Source: an uncultured Bacteroides sp.
GTDB taxonomy: Bacteria > Bacteroidota > Bacteroidia > Bacteroidales > Bacteroidaceae
Length of the DNA stretch: 64,000 nt
Assembly (NCBI GenBank): GCA_900553815.1
Contig: USEY01000008.1
Span: forward strand, 11,989-75,988
Direction of reading: 5' to 3'
The position numbers and the translations under genes were made by a program. Positions 38,592 to 46,936 of the stretch are shown here, piece by piece; the stretch's first letter is position 1; each line of letters starts with the position of its first letter. The notes beneath the pieces were generated by a model. It had not been told where the DNA came from and did no database searches. It saw nothing but the letters and a program-made list of their open reading frames with translations.

Positions 38592-39518
38592 ATGAATAAA
38601 TTTAGTGTTATGTTTATGGCTTTTGTTCTGAGTGTTGTTTCTGTGAAAGGACAGGAGTTTGACACGCAGGGCGTAGGAAACCAAGCCAAACAGCCTTCGG
38701 TAATGGTAGTTCCGCAAGTAGATCCGGAATTAGAGAATGATGCAGATAAATTACGTGCCTATATTGAACAGAATCCTTTGGTTAGCATTTGTCTTAGCAA
38801 AGTGAAGGAGACTTTTAACTTAAAAGGATTCCCGACAAAAGATTTTATAGGTGCTTTACGTGTAAATAAGAACAGGCGATTGCTTTCAGCAAGTAAGTCG
38901 ACATCCTCCTCTGTAGCAAAATCACTTATCCGTGACTCAAAAGCGGAAATAATAGTATATGTACGGCCTGAAGTAACGGGAAGTGATTTAAAAGAGGTTC
39001 ATATTACTATGAGTGCTCAGGAGGCCATGACTGGAACAAGTTTTGCTGATGCAACATTTAGTAGTGGAAGTTTCAGAACAAATGATTCCATTATGTTGGC
39101 TAATAGAGCGTTAGCTACTATCGCTACTAACTTTTTCTATCAGATAGAAGATGGTTTTAATCAGATGGTTGAAGAGGGAAGGGATGTATCTATTTTGATA
39201 GAGTTTGCAGAAGGGTGCGAAGTTGGTCCTTTTACTCGTTTGGGAGAACAGCGCAAAACTCTTTCAAGAGCTTTACTGGATTGGGGAAGAGCCAATGCTT
39301 ATCATAAATCATGCGGTGACCCGCAAAGTGCTGATGGAATTATTGAGATGACAATGAAGGTTCCTGTATATTTGGATGACACAGGAGAGCCTTATCAGAT
39401 ATCTTTGACTACTGATGCATTGCTGACGTTTTTTGATCAGTTGTTAGGAGAACAGGCAATAGCAGAAGTAGCTGCTGCACAAGGGCAGAATATCCATTTT
39501 ATTATAACCAATCCGTAA
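38592..39518 (+). CDS. Exported DUF6175-like protein (cluster gene 4)
   Basis: A 308-residue protein with a signal peptide (MNKFSVMFMAFVLSVVSV, then KGQEF). The body starts with PSVMVVPQVDPELENDADKL and then YIEQNPLVSICLSKVKETFN, followed by AEIIVYVRPEVTG and LKEVHITMSAQEAMTGTSFA. This is the layout of the Bacteroidales DUF6175 family, which again resembles CsgG-like proteins (a strand with VPQVDP in place of LPFxN, then helices and long strands). A second half around ILIEFAEGCEVGPF may repeat the fold. Function unknown. Confidence 0.7.
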   Translation: MNKFSVMFMAFVLSVVSVKGQEFDTQGVGNQAKQPSVMVVPQVDPELENDADKLRAYIEQNPLVSICLSKVKETFNLKGFPTKDFIGALRVNKNRRLLSASKSTSSSVAKSLIRDSKAEIIVYVRPEVTGSDLKEVHITMSAQEAMTGTSFADATFSSGSFRTNDSIMLANRALATIATNFFYQIEDGFNQMVEEGRDVSILIEFAEGCEVGPFTRLGEQRKTLSRALLDWGRANAYHKSCGDPQSADGIIEMTMKVPVYLDDTGEPYQISLTTDALLTFFDQLLGEQAIAEVAAAQGQNIHFIITNP

Positions 39519-39547
39519 AATTTATACGGATACAATACAAGTAAGAT

Positions 39548-40714
39548 ATGAAGCGGCTTTTATTATTTGCATTATCAACTGTAATGGTTGTTTGCTTGTA
39601 TGCACAAGATGTGCATTTTACCATATTACAACCTGCACAGGATAATTTGCCTGCTGAAGTTAGTGAAGCTCTTAGTCTGAAGTTAAAACAGATTTTGACT
39701 CGTAATAGTGCTGCTTCGGCTAATTCTTATAATGTTTTTGGTATAGAGCCCGTATTGGAGATAGGAGAATCCTATGAATCTGAAGGGCTGATGCAAAGAG
39801 TGCGTTTAGTAAAAGGTGAATTAACATTGTTGGCAAAGAATATTGTAGACGGTAGCTTATATTATAGCCTGTCAATATCTGTTAGTGGCTCAGTTGAAGG
39901 TGGCAGTGAAGACAAGGCTATTAAGGCTATGGTTACTAGTATTAAAACTACAGATTCAAGATTTACTAAATTCATCCGTACTGCTCGTCAGAAGATTCAA
40001 GACTACTATGCAGCCAACTGCGGCATTATTCTTCAAAAGGCCCAGGGGCTTTATGAGCAGAAAAAGTATCAGGAGGCCATGAGTTATCTGTCGGCTGTGT
40101 CTGAGATGTTGCCGTGCTATGAACAGGCTTCTGTGCTGTTGGCAGAGTTGGCAAAGTTTATTCCCAGTGAGCCTGATACCGTGATTGTGGAACGGGTAGT
40201 GGAGAAACCGGTGGAAGTGGAGAAGATTGTTGAGGTAGAGAAAGTTGTAGAGAAGCCGGTGGTAGTGGAGAAACCTGTGATTGTGGAGAAGCCGGTAATA
40301 GTAGAAAAACCGGTAGTGGTGGAGAAACCGGTTCCACAGGAACAGCCGGAGTTGAAGTGTGATATTTCCATATCGGTCAATGACTTGGATGTCAAGGTGC
40401 TGAAATGCTATGGCAATGAAACCCAACGGCGCATTACACTTGAACTGGAGGTCGTAAATAGAAATAATGACATAACCAGTGGTACTGTTTCATTTGAATC
40501 GGCGTTCACTGTAGATGGTGTAGAGTGCTCAAATAAGGGAGCATTGGGTGACAGACATCATACTTCGTATGGTGTTAAATTCCCTTCACTTGTCAAGTTG
40601 AAGCAGAGTTTCTATGTGTTGAATATTACTGAGAAGATTCAGCGGTTCAGCTACGTGGAGCTGCACATCAGAGGTGCAAAGGTTGTTATCCGCAATCTGC
40701 CTGTTAAATGGTAA
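39548..40714 (+). CDS. Exported protein with VEKP-repeat stalk (cluster gene 5)
   Basis: A 388-residue protein with a signal peptide ending near LYAQDV. Residues 21-150 are an alpha/beta domain with LSLKLKQILTRNSA and LYYSLSISVSGSV. A short TPR-like helical pair is at about 160-200 (QGLYEQKKYQEAMSYLSAVS). Residues 213-264 are a low-complexity stalk of about eight VEKP(V/I)V units, which should be extended and rigid and might cross the cell wall. Residues 265-388 form a beta-sandwich-like domain ending in HIRGAKVVIRNLPVKW. No family recognised; the layout suggests a protein that links two layers of the envelope. Confidence 0.75.
   Translation: MKRLLLFALSTVMVVCLYAQDVHFTILQPAQDNLPAEVSEALSLKLKQILTRNSAASANSYNVFGIEPVLEIGESYESEGLMQRVRLVKGELTLLAKNIVDGSLYYSLSISVSGSVEGGSEDKAIKAMVTSIKTTDSRFTKFIRTARQKIQDYYAANCGIILQKAQGLYEQKKYQEAMSYLSAVSEMLPCYEQASVLLAELAKFIPSEPDTVIVERVVEKPVEVEKIVEVEKVVEKPVVVEKPVIVEKPVIVEKPVVVEKPVPQEQPELKCDISISVNDLDVKVLKCYGNETQRRITLELEVVNRNNDITSGTVSFESAFTVDGVECSNKGALGDRHHTSYGVKFPSLVKLKQSFYVLNITEKIQRFSYVELHIRGAKVVIRNLPVKW
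40184..40340 (+). repeat. In-frame tandem repeat coding the VEKP stalk
   Basis: Variants of GTGGAGAAACCG and GTAGAGAAG repeat every 12-15 bases through this stretch, coding the VEK(P/I/V) units. Such repeats can change length by slippage without breaking the frame. Confidence 0.75.
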
Positions 40715-40732
40715 TCTAAAAAAATGATGCTT

Positions 40733-42043
40733 ATGAAAAGATTATTAGGGCTGGTCTGTGTGTTGCTGGTTGCCTTGGGTACTGCTGCACAGACAAAGGT
40801 GATAGAAAAGAGTGCCAAGAAGCCTCCTGTGTGGCTAAATACGGCAGTGGATGATTATCTGGTAGTAACGGTTACTGCCAATTCATTGGCCGATGCACAG
40901 ACCAAGGCGATGGATGAGATTACCGAACGCATCATTCAGTCGGTGGCAAGTCATGTCATGGTGACAACCAACAGTGAGTTGTCGGAGGTGAATGTGAATG
41001 GAAACATTGATTCCAGGGAGTCGTTTAGACGGGCATCCAAGATGAAGTCGGCAAACTTGCCTTTCCTGAAGGGAATTTCTTCGACAAAGGTGGAAGAGAT
41101 ATACTGGGTGAAGCTGCAAGACAAGTCTACCAAGAAGGAACATTATGAATATTCCGTGAAGTACCCGTTCTCTCAGGCAGAGCAGAATGAGCTGGTGGCA
41201 CAGTTTGAAGCGCTGGATGCAGAGAAGGTGGCACAGTATGAGGCTCTGGAGCAGAAAATAAACGAGATAGAGTCGGTAGAGGAAATAGGTAGTTGCATCA
41301 CGCAGCTGGATGCGCTGATAGAGTACTTCTTCGATGAGGTACGACTGAAGCAGGCTGAAGGTTTGCAGAAACGCTACAAGCAGTTGTATGACGCGCTGAC
41401 AGTGACGGGTACGTTCCTTGAAACCGGAAAGTATCAGTGCCAGGTGCTGCTTGAAGGCAATCCGGTGAAGGTTTCTGTGAAACCTAAAGTTACTTCCAAC
41501 TGTGCCGGACAGCTGAATGTGCGTCCGTCAGAAGGAACATTCGTTGTTTCTTACGACGCTATTGACTGTTTGCCTGAGGAAGAGAACTATCTGGATATCG
41601 TGTTCCGCATCAATGGGAAGAAGTTAGAGCATAAGGCTTACCTGACGGAAGCTGGTGGTGCCAGCACTGCTACGTTCTCCGTAGTTCCTGAAGGCAAGCT
41701 GATACTGACAGCCGACTCCGTGGTGGCGGCAGAACGGAAGGTGTATAACATCAATATCCGCCTGACGCTGAACAATCGTGGCGGTACGCCTTTCGGTTTG
41801 AAGGCTATCGAACTGCATGTGCCCGAGTTTTCGGCTCCCATTATCTTTGACGATATAGACGGAGTGTACAAGACCAAAGGCGTGCTGCAAATCAAGGCAC
41901 TGGCCGAAGGTGAGTTTACGGCTCTGGAGAAAAAGAAATCAGTATTTTCATTTGTACAAGGTTCCATTACGTTTGTCAATCCACAGACCGGTGCGGTGGA
42001 ACGCACACGTCTCTCTCTGCCTTATGTGACGAACTGGGAGTGA
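40733..42043 (+). CDS. Exported LPP20-like protein (cluster gene 6)
   Basis: From MKRLLGLVCVLL at 40733 the product is 436 residues with a signal peptide ending at TAAQTK. The first 120 mature residues look like the LPP20 domain: PPVWLNTAVDDYLVVTVTAN, then SLADAQTKAMDEITERIIQS (the long helix), then a YWVKLQDK strand. A helical hairpin with many Glu and Gln (NELVAQFEALDAEKVAQYEA) follows. The second half is beta-rich (LDIVFRINGKKLEHKAYL, YNINIRLTLNNRGG), probably two Ig-like modules. LPP20 proteins are outer-membrane-associated in other bacteria. A related N-terminal layout occurs in the separate gene at 59459. Confidence 0.72.
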   Translation: MKRLLGLVCVLLVALGTAAQTKVIEKSAKKPPVWLNTAVDDYLVVTVTANSLADAQTKAMDEITERIIQSVASHVMVTTNSELSEVNVNGNIDSRESFRRASKMKSANLPFLKGISSTKVEEIYWVKLQDKSTKKEHYEYSVKYPFSQAEQNELVAQFEALDAEKVAQYEALEQKINEIESVEEIGSCITQLDALIEYFFDEVRLKQAEGLQKRYKQLYDALTVTGTFLETGKYQCQVLLEGNPVKVSVKPKVTSNCAGQLNVRPSEGTFVVSYDAIDCLPEEENYLDIVFRINGKKLEHKAYLTEAGGASTATFSVVPEGKLILTADSVVAAERKVYNINIRLTLNNRGGTPFGLKAIELHVPEFSAPIIFDDIDGVYKTKGVLQIKALAEGEFTALEKKKSVFSFVQGSITFVNPQTGAVERTRLSLPYVTNWE

Positions 42044-42086
42044 GAATCTTGAACTATTCAATTTATTAACTTAAAATCAGAAGATT

Positions 42087-42716
42087 ATGAAGAAGAGTTT
42101 TATGTATCTGATGCTTGTGTTTGCCGTATTGTTCGGAGCGGTGGCATCTGTTAGCGCACAGTCCAAAGCGCTGGAAAAGGATGTGAAGAAGAGAGTGAAA
42201 GAACTGAAGAAGGAAGGATGGAAGATGCAGGCCAGCACTTCGACACTGGACTATGCCTTGCTGAAATATCGCATGTATATGGAGGAAGACGAGGAAAATC
42301 GCATTGCCTTGACCGGTATTGCTACGGGAAAGAATGTGAAGATTGGTCGTGAAAATGCCATTATGAGTGCTATTACCAACTATGCAGTGCGTGCTAAAGC
42401 ACAGGTTGTGGCCAAGATGAAGGGTATTATGTCGTCTGACGCTTCGCTGACAGGGGAAGAAATAGATAAATTCGGCGCAGCTTACGAGTCGGCTGTCAAT
42501 GCTAAAATCGGCGGACTGGTGAAACAACACTTCGTGCTGGTTAAAGAGAACAAGGACGGAACGAAGGAATTCAACGTGTTCTTGTCGCTCGATGAATCGG
42601 CAGCCAAGAAAGCCCGTGAGGAAGCTGCCCAGGAAGCCAAAAGACAGGCCGCTCTCAGCGATTTGTCGGAACAGGTAGAAGAGTTCATCGGTGAACCGGT
42701 TGAAGCCGAAGAATAA
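42087..42716 (+). CDS. Exported LPP20-like protein (cluster gene 7)
   Basis: A 209-residue protein with a signal peptide ending near VSAQSK. The mature part begins with basic helix EKDVKKRVKELKKEGWKM, then GIATGKNVKIGRENAIMSAI, whose G-x-A...AR/EN-A-I-x-x-A pattern matches the LPP20 style, then VLVKENKDGTKEFNVFLSL and a Glu/Ala-rich helix at the end (AKKAREEAAQEAKRQAALSD). The adjacent terminator-like hairpin at 42734-42786 may limit read-through to the last two genes. Confidence 0.7.
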   Translation: MKKSFMYLMLVFAVLFGAVASVSAQSKALEKDVKKRVKELKKEGWKMQASTSTLDYALLKYRMYMEEDEENRIALTGIATGKNVKIGRENAIMSAITNYAVRAKAQVVAKMKGIMSSDASLTGEEIDKFGAAYESAVNAKIGGLVKQHFVLVKENKDGTKEFNVFLSLDESAAKKAREEAAQEAKRQAALSDLSEQVEEFIGEPVEAEE

Positions 42717-42733
42717 ATCCTCCAAACAGTAAA

Positions 42734-42786
42734 AGGTTATACTTGCAGTGCAGCCTGGTCTGCCTGCAGGTATAACCTCTTTTTTT
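42734..42786 (+). terminator. Internal terminator or attenuator in the envelope operon
   Basis: Fifteen-base arms AGGTTATACTTGCAG (42734-42748) and CTGCAGGTATAACCT (42764-42778) pair except at one position, followed by CTTTTTTT. It lies 18 bases after the stop of gene 7 and 28 bases before the start of gene 8, so it could reduce or uncouple expression of the last two genes. Confidence 0.8.
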
Positions 42787-42813
42787 AATGTTAATGCTAA
42801 AAACTATGCGACC

Positions 42814-44592
42814 ATGAAGAAAATAGGACTTTTTGCATTGGGGCTCTTGCTGGTGTCTTCTGCATTTGCACAAGGAAAGAAGGACGACTTTTCCAGTTTC
42901 ATGGAAGAGGAACTGGCTAACTTTGACAAGTTCATTGACGATGCCAACAGAGACTTTATAAACTTCATGCGCGACCCGTGGAAAGAACTGGAAGCTAAGA
43001 AGCCGGTGGTGAAGCGTGTGAAGCCCGAACCGGTTAAGCCCGTAGTCTACGATGAAGAAACCGTACCGAAGGACGACAAACCGGTGTGTCTTACCATCGA
43101 GGAGATACTGGACATGACTACTGAAGAAGGCAGGCAAAAACCGGTGGTAAAGGTAAACGATGTGGAAGACATAACCTTTGACGAACCGACTGTCATCGTG
43201 AAGAAGAAAAAGAAGCCTACCGTTATTGTGGTGGAAGAAAAACCGAAAGACAAGCCTGTGGTGGAGCCTGAACGGAAACCGGCTGTAGAACCGGAGCCGG
43301 AAGCTACTCCTAAGCCCGAAACCAAGCCAGAGCAGAGACCTGTCGTAGAGCCTGAGCGTAAACCTGTGGTGGAAGTTGAACCGGTTGCACCAGAAAAGAA
43401 ACCTGTACAGCCCGTAGTAGAACCGGAACCTGAGCCCGAGGTATCCCCTGCTCCTACTCCGAAACCCGATAAACCGGCCGCCCGTCCTGCCAAGCAAGGC
43501 CCTCTTTATGCCGGAGGTGCAGGCCGCATTAAGATAAGCTACGGCGCACAAACTTATTATCTACCCGCAGATTTACGAGGAAAATGCCGTTTAAACAGCT
43601 TGAAAGAGAACGATATTGCCGATGCTTATGAAGCCATGTTCGGTACCGAATACAAAGCTCTGCTCAAGGACTGCAAACAGATTGCCACCGAAATGGATTT
43701 GAACGACTGGGGTGTCTTTACTCTGCTCAAGACTGTAGCCGATGCTTTCTGTGCTGGCGAGAATGAGAGTGTCGTTATGCAGCAGTTCCTGCTGAATGAG
43801 ATGGGATATAAGGCCAAAATGGCCCGTAAGGCTGATGAGAACAAGATGCTGCTGTTCGTGGCTACTGACTGCCAGATATACGGCCACCCTTATATGCAGC
43901 AAGGCAACCTGACTTATTACAACATCAACGGTACCCAGCCCTGTGCCTTCTACATGTGTCCCAAAGATGCACCAAGTGCCAAGAACTCTCTGAAGATGCG
44001 CCTGCAGGTAGTCCCAGGTTTTGATGGTAAGTCTACAAATACATTGCGTACAGCCCAATGTATAAGCAAGCCTATAGGGATAAGCGTTCCTAATGCTTTA
44101 ATTGATTTTTACAAGACTTATCCGCACTGCGATTATAGTGTTTATGCGACAGCTCCGGTTAATGAACAAGTAGCCAAGAGTCTGCTAGGGCAGTTGAAAT
44201 TGAGTATTCAGGGAAAGAGCGAGGCAGATGCAGCCAATATCTTGATAAACTTCGTGCAGACTGGATTTGAGTATGCCACTGACGACGAGCAGTTTGGGTA
44301 CGAGAAGCCTTTCTTTGTGGAAGAACTGTTCTACTATCCTTACTGCGATTGCGAAGACCGTTCCATCCTCTTTTCTTATCTTGTCAGAAACCTGTTGGGG
44401 CTTGATGTTGTCCTGTTGGATTATCCCGACCACATAGCCACGGCTGTGCGTTTCAACGAGAACGTGGGTGGCGACTACCTGATGGTCGGCGGACAGAAAT
44501 ATACCGTCTGTGACCCTACTTACATTGGGGCTAACATCGGTATGACGATGCCTACCTATAAGAATGTGGCGGCCAAGGTGCTGAAGTATTAA
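42814..44592 (+). CDS. Exported transglutaminase-like protein with Pro/Glu/Lys linker (cluster gene 8)
   Basis: From MKKIGLFALGL at 42814 the product is 592 residues with a signal peptide ending near AFAQGK. Residues about 65-230 are a Pro-, Glu-, Lys- and Val-rich linker (for example EPKPETKPEQRPVVEPERKP-like repeats). The rest is globular. Near the end, a transglutaminase-like triad can be read as Cys513 in CDCEDRS, His540 in DHIATAV and Asp567 in VCDPTY, and the domain also has GADAANILINFVQ-type helices before it. Such domains may be proteases, cross-linkers or inactive binders. It is probably periplasmic or surface-exposed. Confidence 0.75.
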   Translation: MKKIGLFALGLLLVSSAFAQGKKDDFSSFMEEELANFDKFIDDANRDFINFMRDPWKELEAKKPVVKRVKPEPVKPVVYDEETVPKDDKPVCLTIEEILDMTTEEGRQKPVVKVNDVEDITFDEPTVIVKKKKKPTVIVVEEKPKDKPVVEPERKPAVEPEPEATPKPETKPEQRPVVEPERKPVVEVEPVAPEKKPVQPVVEPEPEPEVSPAPTPKPDKPAARPAKQGPLYAGGAGRIKISYGAQTYYLPADLRGKCRLNSLKENDIADAYEAMFGTEYKALLKDCKQIATEMDLNDWGVFTLLKTVADAFCAGENESVVMQQFLLNEMGYKAKMARKADENKMLLFVATDCQIYGHPYMQQGNLTYYNINGTQPCAFYMCPKDAPSAKNSLKMRLQVVPGFDGKSTNTLRTAQCISKPIGISVPNALIDFYKTYPHCDYSVYATAPVNEQVAKSLLGQLKLSIQGKSEADAANILINFVQTGFEYATDDEQFGYEKPFFVEELFYYPYCDCEDRSILFSYLVRNLLGLDVVLLDYPDHIATAVRFNENVGGDYLMVGGQKYTVCDPTYIGANIGMTMPTYKNVAAKVLKY

Positions 44593-44626
44593 AGTTAAAA
44601 AAAGTTAAACGAACAACGTTTATAAT

Positions 44627-46261
44627 ATGAATGAACACAATAAAGTATTGAAGATTAGGTTGCTGTTCTGTTTTCTACTTCTTTGTTCTTGTTTCTTGAG
44701 TTGCTCCTCGGACAAGAAACCCTTGCTGAAAGGTCGATGGGAGATGCGGGTTGAAAACTTTTCGGCTCATACCAAGAAGAGTTACGGCGTAGATACTTTG
44801 GTTTATGTCATCGAATTGGATGCGGAACAGCGTACCTATGTGGAAATGAGTGATTTGCTTGAAAACGGATTGTGTTACGGTTATATGGATTTCAGCAACC
44901 TGAACCGTTTCTACCGTTATGGAATTGATTCTGTAGCTTACCTGGGTGAGGGAACTTATTTGGTGAAGATGATAGATTTAGTTGGTTCACCTTGGGAGCC
45001 GGAGGTAAGTTTGGATACCTTACGTTACAATTCAAGAACCAAACAACTAGAGTATAATAAATGGGTGTTTAATTATGTGCCAGACTTGAAACCCTTTAAG
45101 GGCGAATGGACAGTCAGATTTGATGATACAATGTCAGAAGATGTCTGTCTCAGTCTTTATGAAAAAATAAAGGCACCCACCGATTATCCTTTTCATGGTG
45201 AAGACTGTTACGGATATCTCATTTACTATTCGGATGTCGATAACTCTTACCGGTTGATTACCTCTGTAAAGTCTATACATTACGACCGCGCTGAAGTGAC
45301 AACGGTTTTTCCCGATTACCCGCAGGATCCACCGCAGACCCACACCTTGTATTTCAATCGGAAGACGGGCGGATTAAGCTTGGATAATGCAGAGTATTAT
45401 CTTTTTCCTAAAGACGGTTATAAGCCAGGGATAAAATCGGAAAAGCTGGATTTCCTGAACGATGGAATTACTTTGTCGCTCTTTTATTTGTCTCTGATAA
45501 TGTTGGTAGTTGTGGGTGGATTGCGTTTATGGAATGGGTCACATCAGCTTAATTATTGGATATCAGTCGTCTTACTGCTGATAGAAAGTGTGTTGGCATT
45601 TATATTGGTAGGTATGGTAGTTGCCGCAGCAGGCAATGTAGATATGGGGGCTGCTCGGGGATTGGGCGAGGTGGCCAAACTCTATGGAGGAGCCTTGTTG
45701 ATAGCCGCTGTTTTTTTGTTCAGTTTTTCCTGGATGTTGAAGTGGCAATCCCAGTATGTAAAGAAGTGCAATCAAACTTTCGGTATCATTGCTTACGGCT
45801 TGGCTATTGTTCCTCCATTACTGTCTGTATTTGGCGGTCATGCTTTCATGGATGCGTTGGCAGGACATTTCTTTCAATCATTGTGCTACGAGCAGGGGCT
45901 ATTGCCTTTCTTAGGTGCTTTGTGTCTGGTTCTGGTGATGGTGTGCATTATTGTTCAGACGGTTATTTTTGCCATGCAGTTGCGAGGAATGTATAGATTG
46001 GTAACAACGATAATTTATCCTATATGTGCCGTTGCCAGTATCATGCTGCTGATGGTAGCGACATTAATCGTTGTTTACCTTGTTATCGTGGGTGCGGTTA
46101 TCTTTTTCTTTTTGTCTATCATCAGTGAAATATATAAGAAGCCCAATATCAGCCACGTCATTGACAAGGAAGGGAAGAAGCATAAGGTGAAGGATGTGGA
46201 CGTTGATATATTGGGTAATAAACAGGTTCGTACTGAAGATGGGAAAGAATTCAAACTTTAA
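44627..46261 (+). CDS. Polytopic membrane lipoprotein (cluster gene 9)
   Basis: A 544-residue protein beginning with a signal peptide and lipobox FLSC (about Cys26). Two lipocalin-like beta modules follow (LLKGRWEMRVENF, then FKGEWTVRFDDTMSEDVCLS). After residue 280 there are about six membrane helices (SLFYLSLIMLVVVGGLRL, YWISVVLLLIESVLAFILVG, and others), and a short soluble tail ends the protein. A lipoprotein fused to several inner-membrane helices is an unusual layout; it implies the soluble domains face the periplasm. No family recognised. Last gene of the cluster. Confidence 0.75.
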   Translation: MNEHNKVLKIRLLFCFLLLCSCFLSCSSDKKPLLKGRWEMRVENFSAHTKKSYGVDTLVYVIELDAEQRTYVEMSDLLENGLCYGYMDFSNLNRFYRYGIDSVAYLGEGTYLVKMIDLVGSPWEPEVSLDTLRYNSRTKQLEYNKWVFNYVPDLKPFKGEWTVRFDDTMSEDVCLSLYEKIKAPTDYPFHGEDCYGYLIYYSDVDNSYRLITSVKSIHYDRAEVTTVFPDYPQDPPQTHTLYFNRKTGGLSLDNAEYYLFPKDGYKPGIKSEKLDFLNDGITLSLFYLSLIMLVVVGGLRLWNGSHQLNYWISVVLLLIESVLAFILVGMVVAAAGNVDMGAARGLGEVAKLYGGALLIAAVFLFSFSWMLKWQSQYVKKCNQTFGIIAYGLAIVPPLLSVFGGHAFMDALAGHFFQSLCYEQGLLPFLGALCLVLVMVCIIVQTVIFAMQLRGMYRLVTTIIYPICAVASIMLLMVATLIVVYLVIVGAVIFFFLSIISEIYKKPNISHVIDKEGKKHKVKDVDVDILGNKQVRTEDGKEFKL

Positions 46262-46280
46262 ACGATAAATAAGCAGTAGT

Positions 46281-46612
46281 ATGAAAAGACAAAAGACGAT
46301 GGTAAGCCTGCTGGATTGCTTGTTTGTGGAACGTGTGTGGCTGTTCAGACAAGAATCGTAGTTGGGAACGACCATTGGTCGTTGTGTGATGATACGGATG
46401 ACGACAATGAGGCTGTTTGCTGTGTCTGTATGAAAGTTCAGCAGGAATCCGAGCTGAAAGTGGGCCGATTGCAGGCCAAGGAAGTGTATGACAAAGTGGA
46501 GATGATACCTGAGGTCTTTGGCAGAATACGGATCTTGATGGACTTTATCGGCGCTAGTTTGAGGTATCCGGAGAACTGTCAGGGAATTTATACGAGGATT
46601 GAGTGCCAGTGA
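46281..46612 (+). pseudogene. Possible frameshifted Cys-rich small protein gene
   Basis: The ATG at 46281 opens MKRQKT, which stops after 26 codons. A second frame, open from about 46280 to the TGA at 46612, reads DDGKPAGLLVCGTCVAVQT and DDNEAVCCVCMKVQQESEL, with cysteines in C-x2-C and CC-x-C spacing as in small metal-binding proteins, but has only a TTG start at 46316. Joining the two would need a frameshift near 46300. Whether it is a decayed gene or a real TTG-started one is not settled. Confidence 0.3.
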
Positions 46613-46667
46613 ATGTGGAATCACTCTGCCTTTCAACTTTGACTTGGGTTGACAAAAGGAAGATAAG

Positions 46668-46912
46668 ATGAAACGGATATGTATATGCTGTGGTTACGGC
46701 GAGAGGACAGACTTCGCTTGTCGCATGGGAAACTGATTCACGTGAAGTCGTGCGCTGTGAACGGCCTCGTTGGTTACTGGAATGATACTGAAAGGCTAAC
46801 TATGGAATTTTTGTGGTCAAGGCTGTGGGTGACGGACGCGCTTACCGCAAATAAAGTGCGCGTCTCTGTTTCTGTCTTGCAGGAACAAGAGACGCGTGGC
46901 ATGAGGGGATGA
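46668..46912 (+). pseudogene. Possible second broken Cys-rich small gene
   Basis: The ATG at 46668 gives MKRICICCGYGERTDFACRM and stops after 22 codons. Another frame continues from 46679 to 46912 (HVKSCAVNGLVGYWN), so a frameshift may have split a short Cys-rich gene. No family recognised. The similarity in style to the preceding broken frame is only in Cys content. Confidence 0.25.
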
Positions 46913-46936
46913 TCGAACATTTCGAGGCTTTTCCTT

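Larger units (their letters stand above)
46262..46936. other. Degenerate region between the envelope operon and corA
   Basis: About 675 bases with only short, broken Cys-containing frames (called separately as possible pseudogenes at 46281 and 46668). A 9-base stem CGCGTCTCT/AGAGACGCG (46859-46867 and 46888-46896) lies near the end and may terminate transcription towards corA, but no T-run follows. Confidence 0.5.

Noticed and set aside
40184..40340. Non-coding satellite
   Set aside because: The repeat is in frame and codes a regular VEKP segment inside an intact gene.
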